From Aurantiochytrium sp. KH105 (taxonomy: Eukaryota; Sar; Bigyra; Thraustochytrida; Thraustochytriidae), in NCBI GenBank assembly GCA_003116975.1, contig BGKB01000015.1, forward strand, positions 858,819-922,818: 64,000 nt of DNA, read 5' to 3'. A program made the translations under genes and the position numbers. The notes beneath the pieces were generated by a model. It was not told the DNA's origin, ran no database searches, and was given only the letters and a program-made list of their open reading frames with translations. Positions within the stretch are counted from its first letter, which is position 1. Every line of letters begins with the position of its first letter. Below are positions 20,584-31,445 of the stretch, in pieces.

Positions 20584-20621
<38 letters not shown>

Positions 20622-20951
20622 TGCAAGGCTTCGGTGCTGCGCAGTCCTGGTAGCCTGTCTTTTCTTTGATCAATTTTGTTATTGAAGCGTCTGCAGCAGC
20701 AGCTAGGCCCGACCGAGCTGCTGCCATTGTTCTCGACGACTGGACAAGGAGAACCACAAGGAACTCACATCTCTTTTATTTTCTCGAAGTCGAGAGGCAA
20801 GATGGCGCCGCATGCGTCCTCGACATCTTGAACATCTTATGCTTGCCAGAAAACAATCACAGCATGAACATGAGCAGGTTGACGTGCAGAACACAAAAGG
20901 GCGAGGAGCACAGGGTATACGTATATATATGCCATACTTTACGGGCGTAAT
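20500..20951. other. Intergenic region with a trinucleotide run
   Basis: Includes (GCT)n at about 20585-20622, which may be an N-terminal extension of BOLA3, then the 3' flank of NSF. A TA-rich stretch (GTATACGTATATATATGCC) lies at 20914-20932. No separate gene. Confidence 0.5.
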
Positions 20952-23222
20952 CTAGCCAGAGTAGCCAATGGACATGAGACACTCTTGAAAGCGCGACACA
21001 GTGATTTCCTCGTTGCCTTGGCGGGCCATTTCGAGCACGACGAGAAGTTTCTTAACGGCAATGGGCTTTTTGCAGTCGCGCGCAATGGCCTGGAGCTCGT
21101 TGTCCGAGATGCGGAGATCCTCGCCCTGGTCTGCGCGGCTCTGGTCAACGAGGAAGCGAATGACCTCTTCAACGGCCTCGCTCGTGTCGAGAAGCGGCAT
21201 GGCGAGCTCGACGTTGAAGACCTGAACGAGACCGAGATCCTGCAAGAGGTGCGGGACAGAAGTGGTGCCAAGCACCATGAGCTTGCGATCCTCGCGCGGT
21301 GGCGGCTTGTTGATGAGCACAAGGAGCGCCTGCAGGACGAGATTGGAGAAGCGCGGACCAATGGGCACGTAGTCGATGAGGCGCTCGATGTCATCAAACA
21401 CAATGAGAGAGATGGGACTTTTGTAGGCGTCCTCGAAGATGGCGGCGATTTGCGAACACTTTTGGTTTTCCGAGTATCCGAGCATGCTGTCGGCCGTAAC
21501 TACCTTGGTAAAGTTGAAACCTGACTCGGCAGCCATCTTGGCCATGACAGCCGTCTTGCCGCAGCCCTTTTCACCGGACAAAAGCACAGAAAGAAGGGGC
21601 GTGCGCGGCGAGTGTAGACTCTGGTCCGCGAGGGCCTGAAGTGTGTTTTCGACGTGACGCGATGCATCGCTAAAGGGAATGACGCCATTGCGGTAGAGAC
21701 TCTTGAGTTCCTCGTGAGCCTGAACACCAAACGCTGGGTGTACCTCGTCGAGCGCGGCGTCAAAATCGTTACCGGAAACGACGATGCGGTCAGCGTCCAT
21801 GAGCTTGGAAAGGTCCTCGGCGTTGACGTGACGATTGGTGGCAAAGGATACAGCGGATCGCACGAGTCCTTCGATCTCGGCACCGGAAAAGTTTTTCGTA
21901 TCACGTGCGAGGGCGGCGAGGTCGACATCCTCGCCGAGAGCACCGGTCTCGCGCATGTTCTTGGTGTGAATGTTGAGAATTTGCATGCGGCCTTCCTCGC
22001 TGGGGAGACCAATTTCCATTTGCACCTCAAAGCGACCGGGGCGCAAAAGAGCATTGTCAATCATGTCCAGACGGTTCGTCATGCCAATGAGCAGAACGTT
22101 GTTGAGCGAGTTGACGCCGTCGATCTTTGCGAGGAGCTGATTCACGACGGAGTCACCCACGCCGGTGCCGTCGCGCTTGGTCCCGCGCTGACGGCAAATG
22201 GCGTCAATCTCGTCAAAAATGATGACGTGGAGCTCGCTGTCGTCTCCGGCCTCGGCCTGCTCGGCCTCGGCCTCGGCGAAAAGCTGGCGAACATTCTCCT
22301 CGGCCTGGCCCACAAACTTGCTGAGGACTTCGGGACCGGAAACGATTTTGGGTTCACGGGCGTTTTCGCCGCCCTGGAGGACCTTGCTAATTTGGCGAGC
22401 AATGAGGGTCTTGCCACATCCGGGGGGACCATAGAGCATGAGACCGCGCACATGCTTGATGCCCAGCTTGCGCACAACCTCGGGTGGGAGGATGCGAGAG
22501 ACAAAAGCGCGACGGAAAATGTCGCCAAACTCCTTGTTGAGACCACCGATGCCGAGCTTTTCAAAGTTGGTGTCGATCATTTTGCTGGCAGATTTGCGCG
22601 TGGCCTGGCCCGTCAGGCGTAGCGGAGATGCGTCCATCTTGGAAAATTGCATGGAGGTGGACTTTGCGAGCATGCCTCCGGCGCCGCCCTTGAGGCGGTC
22701 GATGATAGGCGATGCGGCCTTGGAGGCTTCCGCTTGGGCTTCGCCACTCACTTGGGGCATATGGGTGACGCTGTTGACGACCAAGCGGACGTTTTCACCA
22801 CGGAACTTGAAGGCAAGATTCATGCCGCACTCGAGGATCTGGCCCCCGAAGGCTTGGCACAGGTCAGCCGTCAGTTCGCGGCAGTCGATGGAGACCTCGC
22901 TGCCGCCTCCGCCGCGGCGAAGCAGCGCAATGCCAATGTCCATGGCGTCTAGGTAGAGCGTTTCGTCGCGCGGCATCCGAACAGGCGTCACACGGACGAC
23001 CTGGTCCTGCTCAACGCGCAAAAAGTTCCGCTGCATGTTGCTGAGTGCAAGCGTGCCCCGGGCCACGTCGGGCGCGCCCTTGAGGGTGTACACGTGGCCG
23101 AGGACCTCGACATACTCTTCTCCGGCGCGTAGACCTGCTGCTGCGTGGTCCTCTGGGTTGCAGTACGCGCAATTCGTGAAGGCCAGGCGCACGGCCGTCA
23201 GCGCGGCCACGCTCAGCTCCAT
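20952..23222 (-). CDS. NSF: Vesicle-fusing ATPase NSF (Sec18)
   Basis: 756 residues with the full NSF plan: N domain (about 1-205; begins MELSVAALTAVRLAFTNCAY), D1 ATPase and D2 ATPase. D1 has Walker A GPPGCGKT (about 270), Walker B HVIIFDEID, sensor MTNR and LLRPGRFEVQMEIG. D2 has Walker A GEKGCGKT, Walker B LIVFDDIERLIDYVPIGPRF and the segment KLMVLGTTSVPHLLQDLG. NSF uses ATP, with alpha-SNAP, to pull apart SNARE complexes after membrane fusion in the cytosol. Length matches animal and plant NSF. Single exon, divergent from RPC9, 744 bp between the two starts. Confidence 0.97.
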   Translation of the reverse strand: MELSVAALTAVRLAFTNCAYCNPEDHAAAGLRAGEEYVEVLGHVYTLKGAPDVARGTLALSNMQRNFLRVEQDQVVRVTPVRMPRDETLYLDAMDIGIALLRRGGGGSEVSIDCRELTADLCQAFGGQILECGMNLAFKFRGENVRLVVNSVTHMPQVSGEAQAEASKAASPIIDRLKGGAGGMLAKSTSMQFSKMDASPLRLTGQATRKSASKMIDTNFEKLGIGGLNKEFGDIFRRAFVSRILPPEVVRKLGIKHVRGLMLYGPPGCGKTLIARQISKVLQGGENAREPKIVSGPEVLSKFVGQAEENVRQLFAEAEAEQAEAGDDSELHVIIFDEIDAICRQRGTKRDGTGVGDSVVNQLLAKIDGVNSLNNVLLIGMTNRLDMIDNALLRPGRFEVQMEIGLPSEEGRMQILNIHTKNMRETGALGEDVDLAALARDTKNFSGAEIEGLVRSAVSFATNRHVNAEDLSKLMDADRIVVSGNDFDAALDEVHPAFGVQAHEELKSLYRNGVIPFSDASRHVENTLQALADQSLHSPRTPLLSVLLSGEKGCGKTAVMAKMAAESGFNFTKVVTADSMLGYSENQKCSQIAAIFEDAYKSPISLIVFDDIERLIDYVPIGPRFSNLVLQALLVLINKPPPREDRKLMVLGTTSVPHLLQDLGLVQVFNVELAMPLLDTSEAVEEVIRFLVDQSRADQGEDLRISDNELQAIARDCKKPIAVKKLLVVLEMARQGNEEITVSRFQECLMSIGYSG

Positions 23223-23966
23223 GGTGTCCGTCTTTCAACGGCGTCGTCTCCTCGATCTGGGCAGCGCTGCCGCAGCAGCTGCCTTCTCCTTTGCCGCAAC
23301 TGCTGTTGCCGTTGCTGCTGCGACGCTCCTGGTGCCTGCGCAGGCCCACTTCGAGGGCCGTCGTCGCCGCGCGAGTGACCTGGCACTCGGCGAGGATCTG
23401 GTTTTGCGGCAGCATCGTTCTTATGCTTGTTCTGATCATGATCGAGGCAGAGGAGAAAGCGGGAGAAAACGAAAGAAACTCTGCGAAAAATCGACATCTC
23501 CTCTGCTCGTAAAAGGGAGAGTTCATGTCTACAAGCTCACCTGCGTGGCCGTGCCGATCCTAATCAATGGCTGCTTGGTGCGAAAGAACACAATGATTGC
23601 CGCCACTCGGGCCGGCACGGTGACCACGGCGAGCGCGGAAGCATGGATGACTAACCTGGCAGTAAGCGCGGAGTGCCGGAAAGTTAGGGGAGGGGTATTG
23701 TGGAAAACCTTTTCGGCTTGGAGGGCTGATGTACCTGGGGCTCTAGGGAGCGAATCGGGCCCAGGTAGCCAGGATGCCCCCCTCTATTGACCCTCTTGGC
23801 CCTCAAGCTTGACAGGTTCGTGGTGCGTGTAGACTCTGATCGATTGATCGAAGCGAAGCACGCGCACGCGTACGCGCGCTGGCGGTAGCGTCGGCGGTGT
23901 ACGGGCTGACGACGAAGACGTCGTATCAGGTTTCGGCGAGACGGTAACTTCTTCAGGGAAGCCGCG
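23223..23966. other. Intergenic region between divergent NSF and RPC9
   Basis: Holds the 5' flanks of both genes. Long frames on both strands here (for example + frame to 23790) are compositional, being Ala/Arg rich without domains. No gene seen. Confidence 0.55.
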
Positions 23967-24524
23967 ATGGAGGACTCGACGCGAGGCGGCGAGCCTGCGC
24001 AGCTGGTGAACCGCGAGGTCTATGAGATCGTCAAGGCGCGGCTAGAGACGTACGAGGATATTGCGAGGCAGTGCAGCGTAGACAGCGTAGCCTCGCTGCG
24101 AGACCTGACGCACGCGCGGTGGATCTGTGAGACGGTTTACACGACTCTGCGTGGCGAGGAGCAATTCTCGTTTGAGACCTTGCAGGCCTTTATCCAGGAG
24201 GCCCGGTCAAAGTTTGGCCTGACGAAGATGACCAAGTCCGAGTGGTTACAGCTCGTCAACCTTCGACCCTTGGAATCTGGTGCTTTTGACGCGGTATGTT
24301 TGTTATTTCGCTTGTTGGCAAAATGTGGAGATGAATCATGAAAAGGTGAATGACTAATCGAAGTTCGACCGAAACGCGAAACGCAGATGGTCAACGAGGC
24401 TCCGACGCGATTTCCGGAAATCTACGACGCAGAGGGAGAGAATCTGCTTTTGGAGCTTATTCGGACGACCTTCTACAGTAGTGAGGCTGGGAAGGACGCC
24501 ACGGGCGACGCCATGGAGACCTAA
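23967..24524 (+). CDS. CRCP: RNA polymerase III subunit RPC9 (CRCP/Rpb4-like)
   Basis: Two exons, 23967-24293 and 24387-24524. The intron starts GTATGT and ends ACGCAG, 93 bp, phase 0, giving 154 residues. Features match RPC9: an N-terminal LVNREVYEIVKARLETYED (compare LSNYEVFQLL in the human protein), a central helix SFETLQAFIQEARSKFGLTK, then LTKMTKSEWLQLVNLRPLES (human LTKAEKLQLLNHRP) and a C-terminal helix ENLLLELIRTTF. RPC9 pairs with RPC8 to form the stalk of RNA polymerase III, used for tRNA and 5S transcription initiation. Without splicing, the first frame ends shortly after the donor and lacks the final helix. Assignment by family pattern; the stalk subunits are divergent, so some doubt remains against Rpb4. 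Confidence 0.85.
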
Positions 24525-25082
24525 GCTTGTTTCTTTTCCTCCCCCTCCCCAAAAGGTAAGGCGACGTCACGGCCCTCTTTTGCTGCCCTTGTTAGTTTTG
24601 GATCTCATCGTTGAATGCACGATGCGCGAGGGCAAGTAGACTCTCTCTCTCTCTCTCTCTCTCTCTGTGGGAGAACAAGTCAACACTTCTTGAAGGGGTG
24701 ACGGAGGGAAAAGGATCATGAAAAGAATATTGATGTTCGTCTGGAAGGAGCAAACGGGACAAAACGGGTTTCTGCTTTTCATATGCCGTCATCGCATAAT
24801 GGCGCAAATGTAGAAGGTGTGTGAGTTCATGCAGAAACGCGTATCGCACAAGTTTTTTTTTTTGTTGGGAGGGGGGGGGGGGGGATAGTTTATGGAGTCC
24901 GTCGGCATCTGTGGACACGCCATGCAAGCATGTAAGTGCCTTGCTGATGCGCGGCGCGTGTTGTGGAAGAAAAGTCAAGTCGAAGAAGGTTTGGCGTGGC
25001 TTAATTGTACTATTCTGAGTCTGTTCAGCTTTGAGAGAAAATTATTCACTTTGATTGTACCCGCTGTTTAGGCTTTAGAAAC
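24525..25082. other. Intergenic region with CT and G runs
   Basis: Contains (CT)n at 24640-24666 and a T-run plus G-run at about 24854-24885. No gene seen. Probably the 3' flanks of RPC9 (+) and of the LRR gene (-). Confidence 0.55.
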
Positions 25083-25246
25083 TTTGAACTTTGATTAGAC
25101 TTTTATGTCTCTTAATCTATTCGATAACCTCAGCATACTTGACAGAGTCAGAGTCATCCAGCATTTTGAACTTTGATTAGACTTTTATGTCTCTTAATCT
25201 ATTCGATAACCTCAGCATACTTGACAGAGTCAGAGTCATCCAGCAT
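25083..25246. repeat. 82-bp perfect tandem duplication at the end of LRR gene A
   Basis: Copies at 25083-25164 and 25165-25246 are identical as far as I can read. The right-hand copy contains the last 15 codons and the TAG stop (25199-25201) of the minus-strand gene, so the left-hand copy is a repeated 3' end beyond the stop. Identity implies a recent event or an assembly artefact. Confidence 0.9.
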
Positions 25247-26880
25247 GGAAGCCATCGGAATAGCCACAGCAGTACACCCAGCGTTGCGAGCGTCAAAACT
25301 CCCCGAGAGAGAACCATGAGAAGAAGGATTTTTAGTGAAGGTCACCGTTGTATGATGCGACTTCCAGACATCTGCTGGGCACGCATTGCCCCATATTACT
25401 AGGCAGGATAGGGTCGCCGCCATTGCGCAAAAGATTATTACGATTTGTTCGTCATCATCATCAACTTCTACTGGAACGTTTGGTCTCCATGACGGAAATG
25501 GTGACGGAAATGGTGTCGGTCGCCACGTGGGCGCATTGGTTGGAGACAGTGACGGAGTGGGCGCATTGCTTGGGAATAGTGTTGGGTTCATGGTTGGCGA
25601 GGACGTGACGCACTCGGGGAACTCTGAAGACCCCTCCTGATAAGGCAGGTCAGGATAAGTGACTTCGAAAGGGTTTCCTGAGATGTTTCTGTGTGTGATT
25701 CGTTCGCAATTGTTAACATTTCATGAACCCTGCAAGCTGTACATTTCCAAGCAGAGAATGAGAGGGACGTACGCGTAGGTAAGCTGCGTCAGCAAGGTTA
25801 GGCTGCATGGTAGAAGAGTGATTTGGTTGTTGGCAATGTTCCTGTGTCGAGGCAAAGAAAATAATGTCTCGGTCAACTTGACGTCAGAAATCTCCATTCC
25901 ATTCGCTGCTTTGCTCGTCTTGCATGCAGCACGTACAAGGAAGTCAGCAATTCCAGGTATCCTAGACCGCTAGGGATTGCGGAGAGCAGATTTGCTTCGA
26001 GGTTGCTGAGGAGCCACCAGGTTAGGTCAGTTATTCAGGAGGAAAAGTGAAAAACAGTGTCTCTCATCAACAGTCGCAAGGCGACCAGAGTTACAAACAT
26101 TGCATGGCACGTACATGGATTCAAGCTGCGTGAGCGCTTCAATACCTTCAGGTAAGGAAGTGAGCTGGTTAAAGCCAAGATCTCTGCGAAAGAACAACTG
26201 GCCACGTCAGATGGCAATTTCAAATTCGATGGATCTTGCAAAACGACGTACAGTACTTCGAGATCGACCAAGCGCGAAAGTCGACTTGGCAGCTCCGAAA
26301 TCTCATTTTCATCCAAAGTACTTTGCATCATCGAGCGTGTGAGCCCCTCGAATATACATCTCAATGAGAAAGAAAATTTTGCGCTGCACGCGGGGACTTA
26401 CAGATACTGCAGTTGAGTGAGCTGTGAGATGCCCTCTGGAAGGGAAGTGAGCTCGTTGTTATGCGCAAAGCTGTGATATCCTTTGTCAGATGATGCGAGC
26501 GCGCCAAGACTTTTACAATCAAATGCACATGGTCCTGAGATTGGTGAGTCCGGATATCGATACCGGCAGGGAAGTGAGGCTGTTATTGTATATGATTCTG
26601 TTCGGTGCAAACATGAGTGAGTTCATCTGTTATGATGGCAAAATCCAGACATTGCCGACTAGCCCTCTTTGACGAACAGGTTTTGAAGCCACGGAAGACC
26701 AGCGAGCGGCCATGGCAGATTCGAGTCGTCGAGTGAGGTCAACCCCTGCGAGTGGCAATCTAGCACGAGGCTGAAAAAGTCGCACGGAGAGGGCGTGCAC
26801 TCGCACTCGCCATTGGCCCCTGACGACGATGCTGCCGCCACCACCGCCACTGCCACCGCCACCGCCGCGCGCACGATCAT
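25199..26880 (-). pseudogene. LRR membrane protein A (eight exons, one frameshift)
   Basis: Exons: 26678-26880, 26529-26597, 26402-26470, 26252-26320, 26115-26183, 25937-26005, 25773-25841, 25199-25689. Introns are GT-AG, all phase 2, with donors mostly GTACGT or GTAAGT. Exon 1 encodes a signal peptide (MIVRAAVAVAVAVVAAASSS), then a Cys-rich cap (GECECTPSPC, LDCHSQGLTSLDD). Exons 2-7 are each 69 nt and each encode one 23-residue leucine-rich repeat (for example NNELTSLPEGISQLTQL). Exon 8 has a Pro/Thr stalk (SPTNAPTWRPTPF), one transmembrane helix (EQIVIIFCAMAATLSCLVIW) and a short tail. In exon 8 an AAA at 25620-25622, where paralogue B has AA, puts the stalk and TM out of frame. So it is either a young pseudogene or a homopolymer sequencing error. 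Confidence 0.72.
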
Positions 26881-27123
26881 TGTTGCTCTGTGTGCACACG
26901 CGGACAGCTGCAGCTGCAGCTGCAGGCTGTTCGAAATGGCGCGTGCGCCGATTTTTCGCTGCAACGCAAAAGCTTTCTTTTTAGAGTGGTGGGTAATCTT
27001 GCAAGTATGTCAACCCAGTGTGCGCTTGCCTCGACACCAACAGCAGTTCGTCGAAAAGAACTTGAAAGCTCGCTCGTCCAGAAAGAGGTGGGCAGAAAAA
27101 AGAAAGGAGAAAGATTCTTTGTG
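26881..27123. other. 5' flank of LRR gene A
   Basis: 243 bp upstream of the signal-peptide exon. It includes a near-palindromic run CAGCTGCAGCTGCAGCTGCAG at about 26908-26928. No gene. Confidence 0.5.
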
Positions 27124-27262
27124 GTAGGCCTAATCGACGATGCCCGTCACGATGAATAGCAGGTGGTAAACTGCTGTAGTAGATCCAACGTTCACACCCA
27201 GCATAGCGTGCGAACCGCAAGGGGAATCGCACGCGGATTGTGTGTGGTTGGTTCCCCTTGCG
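27124..27262 (-). repeat. Dispersed hairpin-containing intergenic element, copy 2
   Basis: Reverse orientation. Core at 27131-27179 reads, on the minus strand, CTACAGCAGTTTACCACCTG, then TCATCGTGACGGGCATCGTC. It shares GCTGGGTGTG with copy 1 just before the core. A separate hairpin flanks it: GCAAGGGGAA...TTCCCCTTGC at about 27215-27260. Lies between LRR genes A and B. Confidence 0.6.
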
Positions 27263-27633
27263 AACTCGAAGAGGACCCATCAATCATGGTCGGGACCGGC
27301 TAAATTAGATCTCCCGAGCGGAACCCAATTGCTTTTGGGCTACGAAACCGCCAATGGCTACTAGTAGTGAACTTAATTTCGACCTGTTTTCGACGAAAAA
27401 GACCATTTGAATAATGTCTCATCTCTCACCATCTGACCAAAAATGCATCTGAGACTCCCGAACTTTGCCATGATGACAGTGTCGAGGGTATACACAACTT
27501 TTCCTGGGCTTATTTTGGAGTGAAGTTTATTGTTTTCAGAATAAAATTCTTTTGAATCGTAATTTTGACGGGTGCTTGGCCGATCGCGCGACCGAAATTT
27601 TGGGCAACTTTTCGAGGGACTTCATGTGGCTAG
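27263..27633. other. Intergenic, AT-richer
   Basis: 371 bp at the 3' side of LRR gene B. No frame or repeat of note. Confidence 0.5.
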
Positions 27634-29238
27634 CTAGGGGTAGACAGCTTTCGTATCATCCACAGCGGTAGCCATTGGAAGGGGAACAGCAATAGCATCA
27701 CTATCGCTGTCCTCGAGGGGTTCCTCGAGGGGTTCCTCGAGGGCATCTGGAAAGGGATCTTTCGTGGGGAAGGTTACTATCGTACGAAAAGTATTTGCCT
27801 TCGTCTTCTTTGGCTCCTTTTGAGGAAAGTGACACAAACCGTAATACCAACATATTCCGGCAAGACCGAAGATTGTGAAGAAGGGCAGACCTACTGCTAC
27901 AATGTACATGACAATGTTGTACGGGTAGTCAAACCACAAGTCTGAGCTTTCTCCCACCGTCGGGACCCGTTCTGTCGGAAACAATGTTGGACTCACGGTT
28001 GGCGAGGCCGTTATGCACTCGGGGAACGCTAAAGACCCCTCCTGATAGGGTAGGTCGGGGTAAGCGACCTGAAAGGGATTTCCTGAGATGTTTCTGTGTG
28101 ACTCGTCAGCAATTGTTAAAGGTCTACGAACCTTGCAAGCTCAAGATTCCCAAGCGAAAAATACGAATGACGTACGCGTAGGTAAGCTGGGTCAGCAAGG
28201 TCAGGCTGCATGGAAGAAGTGTGATTTGGTTGTTGGCAATGTTCCTGAGTCGAGGCGAAGAAAACAACGTCTCGGTCAGCTTGATATCCTTTTCCTTTGC
28301 CATTGTTTTCGCTATTGTTTCGCATGCATCACGTACATGGAAGTCAACCTATATAGAGATCCAAGCCCGATGGGGACCTCAGAGAGCAGATTTGCTTCGA
28401 GATTGCTAAAAAGCAATCAAGTCAGTTCATTGGAAGGGAAAGTCTCCAGAGGATTGCAAAGATTGCATGGTACGTACATGGTTTCAAGCTGCGTGAGCGC
28501 TCCGATACCTTCAGAGATGGAAGTAAGCTGGTTTGAGCCAAGGTCTCTGCGAGAGGGAGCACAAGGTGGCACGATGTCAGAGCTTCCTTGCGTGAGATTT
28601 GAAACACCGTCGAGACTGCGATTGAAACGTACAACTCGCTAAGGTTGTCCATGTTTGAAATTGAAGACTGTAGGTGCGAAACCTTGTTGTCATGAAGAAT
28701 TCTTTGCATCGTTGAACGTGTGAGCATGTTGAGTGCACAGCATTGCGTCCCAGTACTTACAGCTTGCTCAACTCGGGGAGTACCGTAACTCCGTATGGAA
28801 GAGAAGTGAGATTGTTTGCATATGCAGAGCTGCAATCATGTGTCTGTCAGCATTCGTGAATATGCCAGTCTTTCTTTTGACTCTAATCCCCGGAACGCAC
28901 ATGATCTGGAGCTCCGTGAGTGTGGAAAGGCGATCGGGCAAGGATGTGAGGCTGTTATTGTAAATGTATCTGTTTGGTGCAAAAACGTGAGTCGATCTTG
29001 TCGACGCGAATGTTCCGGACTTTTGAACGTACAAACTTTGAAGCCTATAGAACGAGAAGACGGAAGGTGTAAAATCGTCGAGCGAAGTCGCTCCTTGCGA
29101 GTGACAATACAACGCCGAAGACAGAGGTACGCACGGGGAGGGCACGCATTCGCACTCGCCATTGACCCCTGACGACGCCGCTGCTACCACCAGCACCAGC
29201 ACCACCGCCACTGCCGCCACCGCCGCGCGCGCGACCAT
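27634..29238 (-). CDS. LRR membrane protein B (eight exons, intact)
   Basis: Exons: 29033-29238, 28901-28969, 28761-28829, 28633-28701, 28478-28546, 28337-28405, 28176-28244, 27634-28093, giving 359 residues. Exons 2-7 are exactly 69 nt, phase 2 on both sides, one leucine-rich repeat each (NNSLTSLPDRLSTLTELQ; NNLTSLPYGVTVLPELS; SNQLTSISEGIGALTQLE). Introns cut just inside the LxxL of each repeat, with donor GTACGT in most. Exon 1 carries a signal peptide (MVARAAVAAVAVVLVLVVAA) and a CxC cap. Exon 8 gives a short Pro/Thr stalk, a transmembrane helix (IVMYIVAVGLPFFTIFGLAG) and an acidic tail with a repeated LEEPLEEP. No kinase or TIR domain. A cell-surface binding protein or co-receptor is likely; ligand unknown. 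Tandem paralogue of A. Confidence 0.82.
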
Positions 29239-31445
29239 TGTCTTTTTGACTGCACCTGAGTTTGTCCCGCGTGTGCGGCCCTCGCCGTCTTTGGTCGTGC
29301 GCCAGCTTTACCTTGCCCCGCTTCTTTCTATTTACAAGAGCTGGCTCGTGCAGGGTGTGCGCTTCGACAGCTATCCCTGCGGCGTGGCGTGGATTGATCC
29401 GTCAAAGCAATAGCGCGCAGCTGGAGCCCGCTGTGCGCATGAAATCAGCATCCTGTGACTAGGTTCAGAGATTATTCCCAAGGTGCCACCAGTGGCGAAC
29501 TGATGCTTGAGGTTGATCGGCAGCGGCTGGGGAAAAAGGCAAAAGTGTGCCCGGAGCAAAAAAAAAAAATATTACAAAAAAAACATTCAACACCGGGACT
29601 TCGCGTGCAGTCCCCTATCACACTACTAACCCGGCCCTACGTGACTTTTCTGCTCAGTGCGAATGAGATGAGGAGTTGCCCACGTGGTATGATCGAATGT
29701 ACTCTTATCCGCGTCCCATACCGTATATATAGACACTCAGGTTACCGCCGTGTCGTCGCATCACGTAGAGTTGTTCTCTGTGAATCGCCGCGAGGATGGA
29801 GTCGGTCCTGCGGACCATTGTCCCATTGTCCTTGCCCGGTGACGAGGCTCATCTCTCTAGCGAGCGAATCCGTCCGCTCGCCTGTCTTTCCGCTCGCGTC
29901 GCTAGAACCAGCCCCCGAACGGGCCGCAACCGCGAGCAGACGCACGCGCGGGACGCCGCAAGACTCGTTCCAAGTGCGCGCACACAAGACGCTACGGTCT
30001 GTAGCGTCTGGACTGCTAGACTGTAGCGTCCGGTGAGGACGAGGACAACCTGGGGGGGGGGGGGGGGTAATCAGGACGGCGGACTTGACTTGATTTCCTC
30101 TTAGCTAACCAGAGAAGAGGAAGTTGGACTATACTGGACTAGGGACACAGGGCGGGCCGGGGGAGACTACCGTGTAAGCAGCCGGCCAGCTGCGCAGCTG
30201 GAGCGACCAATCAACTTGAAACTCGAATGATCCATTTCCCTCCTTCTTTCTCGTGCGTGCGACAGCGGCTGCGGTGCGCGGCAGCGTTGCCGCAGCCGCG
30301 AACGGTGTCTGCTCTCGGCAAACCGACAGACAGACATGGACAGCGGCGATAAAAACCAAACCCCAAAATTATCTATCTCCACAGCCTCCCCTATCATTTT
30401 TGGCTCCCTACAGTTCTCCCCACGCAATATTAATTTCTGCATTGGCTGTGGAGTGGTGTGTATGCGGAGAGCGTAGACGCGGGGTCCGCAGTTGTAACAA
30501 CGTTGTCGAGTGGCGCCGCGGCGACGCCCCGTGACCATGGATGATGCGAGGGAGCCTGCATCAGCCAGCTGCAGCATTCCACGACCTGGCGTCCATCCAG
30601 AGGCCCGTGGCCGCTGCCGAGGCCGCAAAAAGCTCGACGTGAAGCTCGCGCAGGCGGCCGCATCAGCGTACCAGTGGAGATGGAGCGCAAAGTCCACCAC
30701 ACGCAAGGAAAAGAAGAAGGAAGAAAGGAAACAATCAAGGAAGCAAGCGACTGCGAGCGAGCACACAAGTGATGGAGAAAAGCGCGGTGCGGCGAGCAAA
30801 TGGATTGCTTTCGCGAGCGAGTTCGCAGTGCAGCGGGATAGACCGTGCCGCTGCCGGCCCCGGCGCGGCACTTCGCCGCGTCTCGCCTCGCCCCGTGCTG
30901 GTCGGGTCGACTCTCGTCCCGGACGACCGTCCCTTCCAGCCAGCCGGCCTGCCTGCCTGCCTGCCTGCCGCGCCGCCGCTGCCTGCTGCACCTGCCATGG
31001 CTGCTGTCTCCTCGTCTCGCCTCGAATCCAAAGAGAAGCCACGCGCGGTCCCTCGCAGCTGCCGCGGCCTCGCGCCCTGGGCGGCGGGGGGCGGCGGGGG
31101 GCGGCGGCCGCGGCTTCCCGCGCAACAGCCGCCGCTGCCAGCTGCAGCTGGCTGGCTGGTGCTGCTGCACAGGCGGCCCGTGCCGGCGCGCCGCTCCCAC
31201 CTCGGCGCGCACTCGCACGCGCAGAGCGTGAAGGTGCGTGACGAGAGAGGCGAGGAAAGGCGGTCCGGGCGGCGCCAGGGTCTCCAAGGCAAAGAGGGAA
31301 AGAGGAAGAGGACGAGCGCGGTGTCGCGTCGCGCGGACGGGCACACGCGCAGGCTGACGCGCTTGAGCGAGCAGACCTGCAGCTGCAGCGCGAGGACGGC
31401 CGGCAGCGAGGACGCAGAGCAGGCAGGCCGCGGCGCGAGCGGGGC
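29239..31445. other. 2.2-kb interval without a recognised gene
   Basis: Lies between divergent LRR gene B and sulfotransferase 1. It has a TATATATAGA stretch near 29723 that could be a core promoter, a G-run at about 30051-30067, (GCCT)n near 30950-30970 and very GC-rich, CpG-dense sequence from 30800 to 31440. Long minus frames (to 506 residues) are low-complexity Arg/Ala/Pro and overlap the sulfotransferase start, so I reject them. Confidence 0.55.
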
